This document shows positions 1 to 11,621 of a stretch of 64,000 nt of DNA, in pieces. Position 1 is the stretch's first letter, and every line of letters starts with the position of its first letter. The translations under genes were made by a program, and so were the position numbers. The notes beneath the pieces were generated by a model that saw only the letters and a list, made by a program, of their open reading frames with translations, made no database searches and was not told the DNA's origin. Origin of the DNA: Calliopum simillimum (lineage: Eukaryota > Arthropoda > Insecta > Diptera > Lauxaniidae); assembly GCA_951812925.1 (NCBI GenBank), contig OX638370.1:121162897-121226896 (forward strand). The letters run 5' to 3'.

Positions 1-1157
1 CATACTTGGGGTGTGCAGCTTCCCAAGAGGAAAAAATTCAAGCGCTTCTGAACCAAGCACTTTAAATGCGCTTACAAAATGATTTTTTGTAAGGGTGCAG
101 TAAGAACAACATGGGTTCGAAAACAGCGCGGGTGTTTTATTTTTATTTTGCTTTATTTATTTTTTTGTTAAAATATGTTTTATTCAACATTTTTTTATTT
201 TACTTTGCTATTTTCCTTTCTCTTATTTGTTTAATTTTGTTCAATTGAATTGAAACACATTACACAATGGTTCTATGTAAGGCTGTAGGAAGTCAATGTC
301 GAATGTCAAATTCTGTTTGGACAATATTTGCTTACAAATACAAATTTAAAACCTCTTCATCGTAACGGGCGATGGTGTAGCGGTCTAACGAGTTTGTAAA
401 TGTAAGTAAAAATAATATTTTTCTATCTATCACACGAAAGGTCCTGGATTCAAATCCTGGTGCTGCCAGATTTTTTTTTTCATATTATTGAAAGAACGCT
501 TACAACGCCGCATTACAAATAAGTGCTTCAAAAGGCCTTTTGAGGTAAGCGCGCTTACATCCTATGACATGCAATGTTAAAAAGTTAAAAAAGAAAGAAT
601 ACTTAGTTCTTACGAAGCGCAAGCGTTTATTGGTGAAAAAGATGCACTTCAGAATGGTTTCCTATTGGGTTTGTTTATTAATATCTGTTTTCTTTTTTAT
701 TTTTATTTTTTGTTCCTTTACTTCTTCACATCGTGACAAGTTTAGGAGTTGTTGCGTTAAAAATTTTGTGGTTTTGTGGGAATTTTTGAAAAATTGTTTG
801 TTCTTGTGGTCTTGGATCTTTAGGCCTAGGTATGAGCAGCAGCAGCAGCAGCTGTTACCGCCGATGAAGTTCTTCTTAATGTTATTGTTGTTGCCAAATG
901 TTTCGCATTCGTGACATTCATTGAGTAGTTGATGCGTCGTCGTTGTCAACATCATTTCGTGTGTGTATGTGTGTGTATTTATTTAAAGGCGTTCATTAAA
1001 TTTAATTACCTTTGAGGTTTTACTTCCCTTTTCTACTTTGCTTCTTTTATTTTGCTGAAATTTTCCTTTGAAATATGAAACTTAATAAATATTTCAATGG
1101 AAAACTGCTCCAACGTAATATTTAAAAGTACATTCTAAATGGTTTTTTCTTTGTAGC
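1..1157. other. AT-rich gene-free stretch
   Basis: No exon with splice signals or a recognisable protein is seen here. A tRNA-like repeat lies at about 362-477, and a short CAG/CTG microsatellite at about 836-852. The microsatellite produces artificial poly-Gln/Cys reading frames on both strands. Confidence 0.6.
362..477 (+). repeat. tRNA-like SINE head or tRNA pseudogene
   Basis: A box-A-like stretch (GTGTAGCGGTCTAACG, about 375-390) is followed 60-odd bases later by a box-B-like GATTCAAATCC. It ends in TGCTGCCA and a run of T. This resembles a pol III promoter of tRNA origin, but the anticodon arm is enlarged and the acceptor and T stems pair poorly. It is therefore not a functional tRNA as read. 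No target duplication was found. Confidence 0.35.
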
Positions 1158-1160
1158 TTA

Positions 1161-1542
1161 TGCCCCAGATAGACGACAGTTCTAATCTAGATTATAGACG
1201 CAATAATGTGAAACTTTTTTTTGCATGATTTTAGGCATTTTTTTACAACACATTTTGTGGACATTGACTACAAGAAAATTTCTAAATTCAGGGTCTAAAA
1301 CATCAAAACCAGATTAATGGTGAGTTAAGCATCAGAAAAACTAATAAAAATTTTTTTGACCCTGAATTGGTAAATTTTCTTTTGTATGTATGTATGTATG
1401 TATTCTCCTTTAACTCCTAGGAGGAGCATAGGGCCAATTTTCTTTTAGTCAATATCTATGAAATATGTGTTTGAAAAATGCCTAAAATAAAGCACATTAT
1501 TGCGTCTATAATCGAGATTAGAGCTGTCATCTGTCTGGGGCA
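1161..1542. mobile_element. PIF/Harbinger-like MITE
   Basis: Long imperfect terminal inverted repeats begin TGCCCCAGA at both ends, and the similarity extends about 50 bp and further inward. The element is flanked by TTA at 1158-1160 and 1543-1545, the 3-bp target typical of PIF/Harbinger. There is no coding capacity. A 52-bp retroposed fragment (1384-1435) has inserted into it, so the MITE is the older event. Confidence 0.7.
1384..1435 (-). mobile_element. Tiny retroposed 3' tail, copy 1
   Basis: The insert is 52 bp and reads on the minus strand as a short GC-containing core (GGCCCTATGCTCC, then a TCCTAGGA palindrome) followed by a (TACA)n tail. It is bounded by an 11-bp direct repeat AATTTTCTTTT at 1373-1383 and 1436-1446. 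The same core recurs at 61193-61240 with a different duplication. This is the expected signature of a severely 5'-truncated non-LTR element or SINE with a simple-repeat tail. Confidence 0.7.
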
Positions 1543-1702
1543 TTATATTATATTCATTTTCAGTGTTATTTAGTTGAAAGTGGTAATTAAAAATTGTATT
1601 TACTTACATTTACTCCTTACTAGGGTCTGCTCATGATGTGTTGTTGGAGTTTTAAGACATTTTGTTTCAAGATACGTTGTCCTGCATCTGCTTTTTAAAT
1701 AA

Positions 1703-1800
1703 GGTGTATGGCATAATGTTACGAAGCTTCTGGGAGGTGATAGAGGATGCCTAGACTAACAAAATATTGCACCTGGGGAGTTATATCGTTAAAACTGATT
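1703..1800. repeat. Dispersed repeat family, fragment A
   Basis: The sequence around GTTACGAAGCTTCTGGGAGGTGATAG (about 1719-1744), followed by the GCCTAGACTAACAAAA box, matches segments near 5600-5690, 11160-11300 (opposite sense) and 18480-18575. It is a fragment of a family described in the findings. No coding potential is seen. Confidence 0.55.
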
Positions 1801-1914
1801 TTTATACCCTACACCCAGGGTATATTCACTTTGTCCTTCCGTTTGTAACGCAGAGAAGGAGGCGTGGCAGATATAGAAAAGTATATATATTCTTGATCAG
1901 CGTCACCTCCTGAG

Positions 1915-3189
1915 CAGTGCTGTCGTTTTGAAAAGTTTGAACGAAGTGAAATTTTGTAAAAAGTGAAGTGTTGCGAAGTAAAATTCTGAAAAAGTGAAGT
2001 ATTAGCGAAGTGAACTCAAAAATCACAATTTTATTTATTCAATGCATTAATTTTTATGCTACACGTAACAAAATTTGAAAATATATTTTATAAAAATATG
2101 ATAAAAATAAATAAAAAATTTCTTAGGTCAAAAATTTTCGGAAATATGGCCGGCCACTCGAACATAGAAATTTTGTTTATGCGGTCGAAAAAACGGTTTT
2201 TACTCAAAACAATGAAAAAAGTGTATAAAGCATAAAATGCTTAGAATAGTCCAAGAAATACGTGTGAATTTTTTTCAGAATTTTTTGGAACTTTTTTAAT
2301 TGGACACCATGCATACAGGATGGGATTAATATCAAATAACTGGTGCAGAAACTGTTCCGAACCCGATGAGGAAGAAACGGTAGGGCACGTCTTGTGCTAT
2401 TGCCCGGCGCTAACCAGACGCAGAATGGCAACTCTTGGGCAGGCTATGTTCGGCTCCATAAATGAGATAGCTGGAATAGCATTATCGAAACTAATGAATT
2501 TCGCCTTAAAAACTGGAACCTTCGATATAGATGAAAATCATGAAGCCAGAACACTGCTATTCTCCTAACTGAAGGGAGTTTTGTGGTAACGCTATGGACC
2601 TAGTTGGTCTATGTGAGGTTTTTGCTTACGCGATTACCGCCACCCTAACCTTTTAAAAATTATAAAATGTACCAAAAAATTGAACGTATTCTTTGAATGA
2701 TTCTAAGTATTTTAGGCATTATATGTTCGAGTAGCCATATTTCGGCCAATTTTTCACATACAAATTTTATAATGAAGCGCTTTAAAGGAAATTTTATCTA
2801 CTTTTATGATATTCTGCTGTATCTTTTCCTATCTCTGATCCTAAACAGTTATAGACAAAAGAGTAAAAAACACAAGAAATCGAAATTTTTGCTTTCTTTT
2901 TTTGGTCTATAAACTATTTCGATGGCAAATTTAAATCTCTTTAAAAAGTTTCCTGTGAAGTATATCGAAATTTTGCTTTGTTCGCTTGATATATTGAAAA
3001 AACAAATTACTTTTCAGTCAGGGCAGGCTTCCGGCATACAAAAAAGTATGTTTCTGAACTCTCATAAAAAGAATAGACAAATATTGTATTTAAGAAAAAG
3101 TGAAGTGATTTTATGAAAGGGGAAGTGGCGAAGTGTTTTTGATAAAAAAGGAGCAAAACACTTCAATTGAAGTGTCAACGACAGCACTG
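1915..3189. mobile_element. Non-autonomous hAT element
   Basis: The ends are perfect 13-bp inverted repeats (CAGTGCTGTCGTT ... AACGACAGCACTG). The flanks are an exact 8-bp duplication CTCCTGAG at 1907-1914 and 3190-3197. Both features are diagnostic of the hAT superfamily. At 1275 bp it lacks any hAT transposase. It contains subterminal GAAGTGAA/AAGTGAAGT repeats and a non-LTR retrotransposon tail at about 2311-2660. The reading frames inside belong to that cargo or are noise. Confidence 0.9.
2311..2568 (+). pseudogene. C-terminal tail of a non-LTR retrotransposon ORF2
   Basis: The reading frame encodes a Cys/His cluster (C-x2-C ... H-x3-C-x2-C, 'CRNCSEP...VGHVLCYCPAL') followed by RRR and a short alpha-helical tail. 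This resembles the zinc-knuckle-like end found after the RNase H domain of I/Jockey-type LINEs. About 80 residues remain, and no RT or endonuclease domain is attached. It lies inside the hAT element and so is captured or pre-inserted cargo. Clade assignment is uncertain. Confidence 0.6.
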
Positions 3190-3974
3190 CTCCTGAGTCG
3201 ATATAGCCATGTCCGTCTGTCTGGCTGGCTGGCTGGCTGGGTGGCTGGCTGGCTGGCTGTGTGTTTTTGGGAAAACTGAGTAAGATAATTCAATGAAATT
3301 TGGTATACTGCCTCCGTCGTCAAAGATAGCTCGGGGGATTGAAAATGAGCGAAATCGGTCAACGGACACGCCTACGGCCCATACAAAAAATATATTCAAA
3401 ATGCAATTTTAGGAGTATTTTTCACGACAATGCAACTAAAATACGCATAAGTACTAAGAATTGTAAGCGCAAGCTCTGAGAAAAAATTAAAATTAGGTTT
3501 TAAAGCAAAAGATTAGAGCTTTGAGTAATTGTATCGGATTCTACGTATAAATGTTCCGTGTTCAAGCTATATAGCTTCAAAATATAGCAAAAACGGTTCT
3601 TTTTCCTTGTTTAAGCTAAGATATATCAAAAACCGTATAAGATATAGCAATTTTAAGGCTGGATTCGGATTCAGCATTGCAAAATACATTAGATATAACT
3701 GTTTTTATATTTGTTTGTTCTGTTTTTTTTCCTAATTTTTTTAATTTTATATGGTTTTCATGCAAGTGCATACCATGATCACAAAAATGAGCATAACTTC
3801 CGAAGACGATCAGCTAGGATTTTAATTTTAACAGTTTTATAATCTAGAAACAATACAAAAACTTTCTGCATTAGCCGATTTTGGATCCATTTTAGCTCCA
3901 CATACCCCCTTTTCAAGCTCACCGTGCCATATGATGCGGGCGCTGCCCTTTATCAACTCTAGCCTTCCGACGGA

Positions 3975-5690
3975 TTGTTTTTCAAAAGTATTTTTTTCTG
4001 ACCTCAATTAAAAAAAATTGGTATGACAAATACGTTATTGAATTAAAGCAATTGTAACGATGATTCCAAATCAAATTATAAACGGGTATAATAATAAGAC
4101 CTTTTCGTACGAAAATGGCCGCGAAAGTCAAAAAAAAGGAAAAAAAATTAATAGGGTAACGGAGGGAAATATGGACCACCAATCTTTCTGTTTTAAATTA
4201 AACGCAAAAAAACATAAAACAAAACAATTAATTTTATGTCATTCATTAAAGGAAACAATTCACCTTTATTCTGATTCAGTTTTAGATAAATATTGCATCA
4301 GGATAAAGAAAAAGAATTAAAAAACTGAAAATACTCAAGATGAAGATTAAAAAAAGTGTAGTGTTATTTATTTAGTTCCATTTACTGAGCTATAATGCCC
4401 TTATAAATTACAATAATTATTATTTTACATATATAAAACAATCAAAAATATAAACATTAAAACAGATGATCGAGACAAAAAAATTATAAGTTTTGTATAA
4501 AAACAGTTCACAAATAACAGCAAGGTAGCAGCCAGTTGCATCCGAAAGTAGTGGTTACAAAAAAGATAAGGTGGTTCAAATAGTACCGTAACAAAGCATT
4601 ATTCGAATATGCAATTTGAGAGATACTCGCAAGAGTTTCCCTAAAATCGCTCTTCCAAACTCTTTGCCCAGGAACTAGATAATGGAATGGTGCTCGCGAA
4701 CCACCCCAGCGCTAGAAGGATGCTATACAGTGCAACCACTATCTCGACGAAAAGCTCTGGAAGGAGCGTTATGGCCACAGCGTTAGATAAAACGCTTTGT
4801 GGAAGCTGGTATGATGAAAGTAGTGGTTACAAGAAAAGAAAGTGGTTCAAATAGTACCGTAACAAAGCATTATTGGAATATGCAATTTGAGAGATATTTT
4901 ATATCAAAACATCTTGCAATTTTCTAAAATGAAACATTTTGCTATTGTTTTCCTCAAAAATATAATTTCAACACCCTGAAAATTTTCATAAAGTGGCATT
5001 TTTCTCCATTTTGGCAGATTGCTAACTGGTTTAGCAATAGCTTTTCTCTATTTTAAAGTTGATGTATACTTTAAGCGTTAGAGTATGCTTTAAACCGACT
5101 AAGAATGACTTAAAGCATACTCTATTTAAAAGCATACTATACTGATCTTAAAGTATGCTTTATTTTGACTTGATTATGCGCCGATGTCTTTTAAGTGAAA
5201 TAATCAAATTTACTCATTGGAAAAAAAATCACTAAAAATTTTTTTAGAAAAAACAACTTCACAGCAACATGCGACTTTACTGAACGCTAAAATCGCACTT
5301 TTATAAGCTTTAGGTATTATCGTTAAATTTGAACATGGATGACGGTAAATTTTATGTATACAGTGGAAAATAACCGTGAGGTCCATGTTACCCACGTGGT
5401 CCATATTTCCCTCCCTTACACTGTATCAACTTTAGAGGGCCAGAACTTTGTGAAATTCTTTTGAACCCTATAAATCAAATACACTTTTAGAAAGCTTGTA
5501 CAATTAGCTTTAATTTTTAAATGAAACAGTTTTCTCTGAAATGTTAGGCTGATCCAAGAAATTTTGATTCCCTAAAATTCTTCAGGGGTACTTTTTAGAC
5601 TCCCCATACGTAAAAATTTTTCTTAGTCTAGGACTCCTCCATCACCTCCCAGATCTTCGTAACCTTATGCGATACACCCTATATAAAAAC
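3975..5690. repeat. Dispersed repeat family, long copy with internal insertions
   Basis: The left part (TTTTTTCTGACCTCAATTAAA onward, with GAAAATGGCCGCGAAAG) matches 13205-13500 and 18125-18575. The right part (about 5420-5690, ending TCTTCGTAACCTTATGCGATACACCC) matches their distal halves. The middle (about 4340-5200) is extra sequence. It includes two copies of an 82-bp direct repeat at 4544-4625 and 4816-4896, and several AAAGCATACT palindromes at about 5065-5165. No gene is recognised. Confidence 0.5.
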
Positions 5691-7391
5691 AAAAAACTAA
5701 AGAAACGAACCTTAAAAATTTAATTCAATAACTTGATATCGGAAGACATACAAAAAAGAACAATAAAAATATATGAAACATTTTTTACTGCTAAATTTGC
5801 GACAATTAAACTCCAACAGCGAAATTCGTGAAAAGTATCAAATATAACATTGATTAAACATAAAACACGAACCGTAAACGATTTGATTAACGAAATTAAA
5901 AGCAAAAACAAAAAAACAAAAAACCGTAGTAAAAACTGTTTATTAAATAATTCGTTGGCAACGGTATATCATATTTTTGTGTTCTATCATAAACCATATT
6001 TACAACCAATCTGCTAAGCCAATTTAATGACTTCTTCTTGTAAAATCAGCACATTAATGAACCCACTGCACACTGCTGTAGTCAAACAAACGAAAGAAAA
6101 AAAAAAAAAAAAACCATAAAATATGTTAAAAGAACTTTATGTAGAAAAACGGATAAAATTAGCAATAAAGTCAAATAGCAACAAGGAAGAAATTAGGAAA
6201 AAAAAAAATCACAATCATCATCAAGCTGCAATTGCAGCAAATCAATGAATGTAAAATTTTATGTAAATTTACAATGTTGTGTGGCATTTGCAGAAGACGA
6301 ATTTTTGCATTAATGCACTGTGGACGAATGTAACGAAATGTTTGGAATAGTATGGGCAATGGCACCCACATTTTTAATGCCTCCACATATTCATTTTATA
6401 TCGATCATTGAATTTAAATTGATTTAATAAGATTTACTTTGTAACTAAAATGTGTTTATTAGTATATAAGGAATTTTAATTGTAGTAGATTAAGTAAAAT
6501 AGAACTAGGACAATATGGCAACTCCAGTAAACAGCTGCCACAGCAATCAGCTGTTCACCACACTGAGGTAAATTGGGATGATTATAACCAGTGTTGCCAA
6601 ATTAGTGCTTTTCGAACTAGACTTAGTGCTTTTTTGGAATTATTACCCGTACAGTTTTTGGCGTAGTGCTTTTTCATTTTTAGTGCTTTTTCTAGTGTTT
6701 TTTTTTTTTCTTCTTGAGGACTATGTTTTGCTCGTTGAATAAAGTTCATAAAATGCTGATGTGAAGGTTCATTCATTTTATATTTTTATACCCTACTGTC
6801 AGGGTGTATTCAGTTTGTAGCGCTATAGGCTATTTAGTTTTGTTCAGGCCAAAGATAACACACTTAGTGCCGATTTTGCATTGTTCGGATAAGCTTTAAC
6901 TGAAATAGATCTTGAGATCGGGTGCAAAAGATCGGAAAAATCATTTTTTTGCAAAATCTTTCCCTAATTTTATCCACGATTTTTCATAAAGAAATGTTGC
7001 ATAAATTGTTTTCGTACAATTTATATCCTATTTAAAGGTATTTTCTAGACCTTTAGAACCCGATTTCTCATGAAGGCATAACTTTTCACGGTTTGACAAG
7101 AACAAAAGTTCATACTTACTACTGGACCAAAAAACTGATTTTCTCGACCTTTTATATCCGACTTTGTTCTGCAAGGGCTCGAAATTCTGACATAATCGAA
7201 AAAACAAAGTTCAGATTCGTAATGAGAGGGTCCCAATCCACTACAAAAGGCTATCATTTTGTTTAAATGTAATTATTTTAAATCAACAAGTTGCTTTATA
7301 CTTGAAGTTACAAACATTCGGCTTCGGCCAAACCTTTGGCATATTTTGGCCGAAGGTGATCGAAGCCGATTAATCGGTCGGGCACTAATTA
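5691..7391. other. Gene-free AT-rich stretch
   Basis: No supported exon is seen. From 6589 the sequence carries repeated TTAGTGCTTTTT motifs that return near 7690. A second TATACCC-type repeat start lies at 6787. A short inverted motif built on TTCGGCCAAA / TTTGGCCGAA lies at about 7318-7370. Confidence 0.5.
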
Positions 7392-7540
7392 TATGTGTCG
7401 TTAAATATCAAAACTGCCTAAGTCCCTCTCGATTTTAAGGCAAAATAGAATAAGTTTTTTTGAATTGTTTTTAATTCATTTTATTTTTCTCACATATCAG
7501 AGAGGGACTTAAGCAGTTTTAATATTTAACTACACACATA
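7392..7540. repeat. Hairpin MITE, about 150 bp
   Basis: The two ends are inverted copies over about 38 bp (TGTGTCGTTAAATATCAAAA... and its near-complement), including the shared AAGTCCCTCTC / GAGAGGGACTT block. A short AT-rich loop separates them. No coding sequence is present and the superfamily is not assigned. Confidence 0.65.
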
Positions 7541-7759
7541 CACGTAAATAATAATTATTTATTTAAATGTCTTTTATAAAAGAATTGTTTCAAAATTAAA
7601 ATGTTTTTATTAAAAATTACTAAACTTGTCTGTACACGTACGAAACTTTTTCGTTTTTTTTAATTTTTTTTTTTTTGCAAAATAGAACTTAGTGCTTTTT
7701 GGGAAAAACGCGTTTTTTTGCCGGATCGTTTTCAAATTTAAAACTTGGCAACCTGAGTG

Positions 7760-8200
7760 TCGACAGAAAATATTGTCATTCCGCAGCTATTAAAGGTGGT
7801 AAGCAAAGGTAGTAGCAATTAGTCAGAACGGTATTGAGCCGAGACGATACTGTAAGGGCGGGACGAAGAGTAGAAAGCCCTTTTGGTCGTTGTGTATTCG
7901 TTCGTATTGAGCTATGCCGATACTGCGAAGCCGGTACGGGCGATAGTCGGGATAGTTATATTGGCGGCTTGTCCGAAAGGGACGACACTAATCCTTGGTT
8001 GTTGCGTATTCGTCTGCATTGAGCTATGCCAATACAGTGAAGACGAAACGGGCAGCTGGGTAGAGCCTCAAAGAGAGAAATTAGCAAGGCAGGACTATCG
8101 AATCAATTGTAACGTGCAAAAATATATAAATAAGGTATCGTTATCGTAAGAAATTTGCAAATAAAGGAAATAAAATAACGAAAACCGGTGTTTATACTCA
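7760..8200 (+). repeat. GC-richer insert, possible LTR remnant
   Basis: This block is less AT-rich than its surroundings. It contains an internal direct duplication of about 38 bp (GTATTCGT-YTG/GTATTGAGCTATGCCRATAC at about 7897 and 8008) and ends near several AATAAA-like signals at about 8160-8175. The composition and duplication suggest an LTR U3/R region, but no TG..CA ends or target duplication were found. The overlapping 60-90-residue frames follow the duplicated DNA and are probably not genes. Confidence 0.3.
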
Positions 8201-8884
8201 ATTTAAACTGAAATAATTATAATTTTTAACCCTTTCTCCAAAGTAAAAATATTTTGTGATGTGAACCTTGGCCGTAGCAAAAGTTTCGTCACAAGTAATA
8301 TTAAGGATTTTTAATGCGATTTTGCAATGTATGTGAAAATAATGTGTTGCATACCTTTAGGGATAAAAAGTTTTAATTCATTTTCTATGGCAGGTAGGCG
8401 TGTTCGTTGACGTACTCCGCTCATTTTTTGAATATTTCTCAACTACTTAAGTTGCTATAACTAATTGAGCCTGCAAAATTTCATTGTTATAGGAGCACTC
8501 CTTCTATTTTTTCCCAAACATGCATGAAGTTGTACCATGCATTGTGGATTTTTAAGTCGGCCTTTGGCCATTTCAATATAAGGTCCTTATAGTTTATTTT
8601 CAATATCTAGGCGATAGTATGCAAATGTTGTTAGCTTAGATAGGTTTCTAAAAGTACTTGTAAATGCGCCATGGGATTCCTCTACATATTTTATTAAGGA
8701 CTTTATCTATTGAGTTATAAAAAAGGAACAATATTGAATAAGCAATTAAGCAGTCTGATTGAGGAACAAATATGAATGGAAACAACTCACTCTGCACAAT
8801 CCAGATACTGCACATGGAGATGGTTTTCTAATGTTTATTTTGTGACTTAGAAGTGTAGTGGCATTACTACTTACGCTACAATTA

Positions 8885-9302
8885 CACAGGCTTACAAAAA
8901 AAAAAAAAAATGTCATGGCGTTTTGATCAGATTATGTGTTTCCGAGGGACTTTGACGTCCTGAATCCGACTCCGGGGTCCGTTTTTATTTCCAGAACGTC
9001 TATGGAGGTCAAAATGGGGTTCGTGTGTTGGTTAGTAATAAATTCGCTAAAATTCTGGAACTAATTTTTTATCATTGAATTCGTAGTCCTTAAAAAGAAT
9101 ATGTGCTCAAAAACGGTCTCTCGGATTCAGTTTCGGAGATATAGCCATCGGAAAATCCGATACATCTTTTATAAAAATCGCTATAAGTTAGGAACCCCTG
9201 GATGGATTTAAAAAATATTGGTGTCACATGAAAGGTCAAAGTCCCTAGGAAGCACAAAGTCTGATCAAAACGCCATGACATTTTTTTTTTTGTAAACCTG
9301 TG
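8885..9302. mobile_element. MITE with about 70-bp inverted ends
   Basis: The terminal inverted repeats begin CACAGG(C/T)TTAC and run through an A-tract and TGTCATGGCGTTTTGATCAGA on both ends. The internal part (TATAAAAATCG..TATAAG..GGAACCCCTGGATGGATTT) also occurs in both arms of the fold-back element at 46328-47636, so the two are related. No clear target duplication or transposase is present. Confidence 0.65.
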
Positions 9303-11621
9303 CTATCCACCGGATAACCGGTATTTCACCGGATAGCGGCATGAAGTTTTTCATTTGTAAAGGCTTTCGATGAGGAGAATTTGATTCGCTTCTACCCCAC
9401 TGTACACTGTTCGGCAGCGTAGGCAGTTAAATACAAATTTTAAACCTTTTTTTATATGGTTGAATTTTTTTTCTCCACATTATGTCAAAATGAGCAGCTT
9501 TTTATGTTTATTGTTTTTCCTCAGTATTATGACCATTTTGCTTATCAACTGCCTGGTTGGTCGTGTCGTTCGTTGTCGATTTTTCTGTTTGCTCAAATCA
9601 ACTTGAAAATATTTTTTTTTTTATTTTTTTTGTTTTCTAAAATTATTATTATGCAAGTAAGTATCCGTATCTGCATTTCGATTGTTGTTTCTTTTTTCTT
9701 CACTTCTTCTGTTATTCTCTTGAAAGTGTCGAATTGTAGTCACGATTTTTTTCACTGGTCTAGACAGCAAACGCAAGGCATCATGGTAGATGATGGTTAG
9801 ATTGTTTAATAGAATTATTGTGTGATTCAGAGTGTAATTGTGTTTGTGTGACTGTAATTGTCCAAGTGCTGTAGCGGATTGGAGTATGCCAATGACGCTG
9901 ATAATGTCGACGACGCCAATGACATCGATGTTGTGAGTGCTTTTGCTGCTTTGACTTGGGGCATTTTCAATTCAAATTGAAATCAACTGATATAAAAACG
10001 GTAATTTTTTTGTAGACACTTTTGTGTAGGGGGCGTAAGCGTGAATCAATGAGCTGATGAAATCTTAAATGAATTGCATTTGAAAAGTTCAATAAGAAAG
10101 AATGTGGTTGTTGTTGTTTTTTTTAATTAAAAAAGATTGCCGAAGGCGTTTGCATCAACTCTTAATGCAATTTCCGCAGACAGACAAATAATAGATTTGG
10201 AACACAAACTTTGTTTTAAAATCGACGTTAAAGAATTCTTGGTCATTGGTTTTGAAAACGAGATAATTAAAAATTGCATTCACACTTGTACTTCTCGTTT
10301 TTGATGACAGCTGAACAACTGATGTCAGCTTTACATTACAAAAACAATCTGAAAATTGTGAAAACAGCTAGTAAAAAAATCACAAAAAATGGATATTTTA
10401 GCTAAAGTTTTAGTTGCTTTATTTATTATAATATTATTTATTTATTTCAATTCCGCTTTAATTTTTTTTTTAATTGAAATAAATAATGTCAAATATGACA
10501 TGTGAAAATTCACAGTTTACTACATTCATTCACAATTTACTACATTTATTCGCAATTGCACCTTTTTCAATGACAGTTTGGCTCGTTTTTGTAGAAAACA
10601 GCTTCTAAGATGTTTTCGTTTGACATTTAATTTGTATGGAAAACCAGCCGTTTTTAGCTGGTTTTTGCCTCAAAAACGAATGATATGGAAAACGAGCCGT
10701 TTTCGATGCCAGTGTGAAAAGGGTATAAATCATTTCGTTTGAAGAACAAAAAAGGAGTATTTTTGATTCTACTGAAGGCCCGTTTTAGCAACAAAAACAA
10801 AAAAACATGTTTTTTGCTCATAACTTTTCTTTCTTCAGCGTATGTATAGATAATATACGATTCCAAAAATCGACCTTTTTGTGTTTTTCGCTTATGCGTT
10901 TGGAAAAACGTTTTTTACTTAAAAGTTTTAAAATAAAAAATGCCACGAATTGTCTAAAGAATATGCGAAAATTTTATTAGAATTTTTGGAACTTTTTTTG
11001 ACTTAATTTTGTTTTGACCACTTTTTGAAAAATTGTAAAAAATCTCAAAAAATTCTGAAAAAATTCACACATATCCTTTGGATGGTTTCAAACATATTTT
11101 GCTTTATTCACTTTTTTCGTTATATGCCTTGGAAATCGATTTTTGGAAACAAATATTTTACAGGGTGTAATTGTTAAGGTTACGAAGCTTCTAAAAGATA
11201 ATGGAAGATAATAGAAGAGCCCTAGACTAACAAAAACTTGTATCTGGACGGAAGTCTAAAATGTACCCCTGTGGAGTTATAGGATTAAAACTGATTTTCT
11301 GACTTGTTTTACAAAAACAATGTTCTTTGGTCACCTTAACGTTTAAGAGAAAACTATTTTGTTATAAACTTTTAGTTAATTGTGTGAGCTTTCTAAAAGA
11401 ATATTTGATTACCTATATTGTTTAATCGCAATTTTTTTCCAATTATATGACTTTTAGTATGTAAAAAGTCCCATTTACATAACTTTTTTTGGAATCTCTA
11501 TTAAGTTTCCTTCAGTACATTTTAGATCCCAATTTTTCGATTTGAGGGCAGCAAAAAAACTTTTATGTGACAACACACATGTTACTCGCATGTTGTGCTA
11601 GCGAAGCCTTTAAACGGGTTG
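9303..11621. other. Gene-free stretch with repeat fragments
   Basis: No exon is supported. A CCGGATAACCGGT / ACCGGATAG palindrome sits at about 9308-9340. About 10280-10725 is bounded by loosely inverted TCACACT-containing ends with CTCGTTTT boxes and may be an old MITE. At about 10880-11150 there is a fragment resembling parts of 2160-2300 and 21650-21910. At about 11160-11470 lies a reverse-oriented copy of the dispersed family, beginning CAGGGTGTAATTGTTAAGG. Confidence 0.45.

Larger units (their letters stand above)
1803..3415. repeat. TATACCC-type dipteran repeat split by a hAT insertion
   Basis: The segment begins with a TATACCCT...AGGGTATA box and runs to an AAGTATATATATTCTTGATCAG box. 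It is interrupted by the hAT element at 1915-3189 and then resumes with GTCGATATAGCCATGTCCGTCTG. These boxes recur as a block in dispersed repeats of many fly genomes. A GGCT microsatellite lies at about 3221-3258. A second start of the same kind is seen near 6787. Confidence 0.5.

Noticed and set aside
6589..7755. Possible hAT element with CAGTGTTGCCAA / TTGGCAACCTG ends
   Set aside because: The ends match only over about 10 bp with a gap, no 8-bp duplication was found, and the internal TTAGTGCTTTTT repeats are in the same sense rather than inverted.
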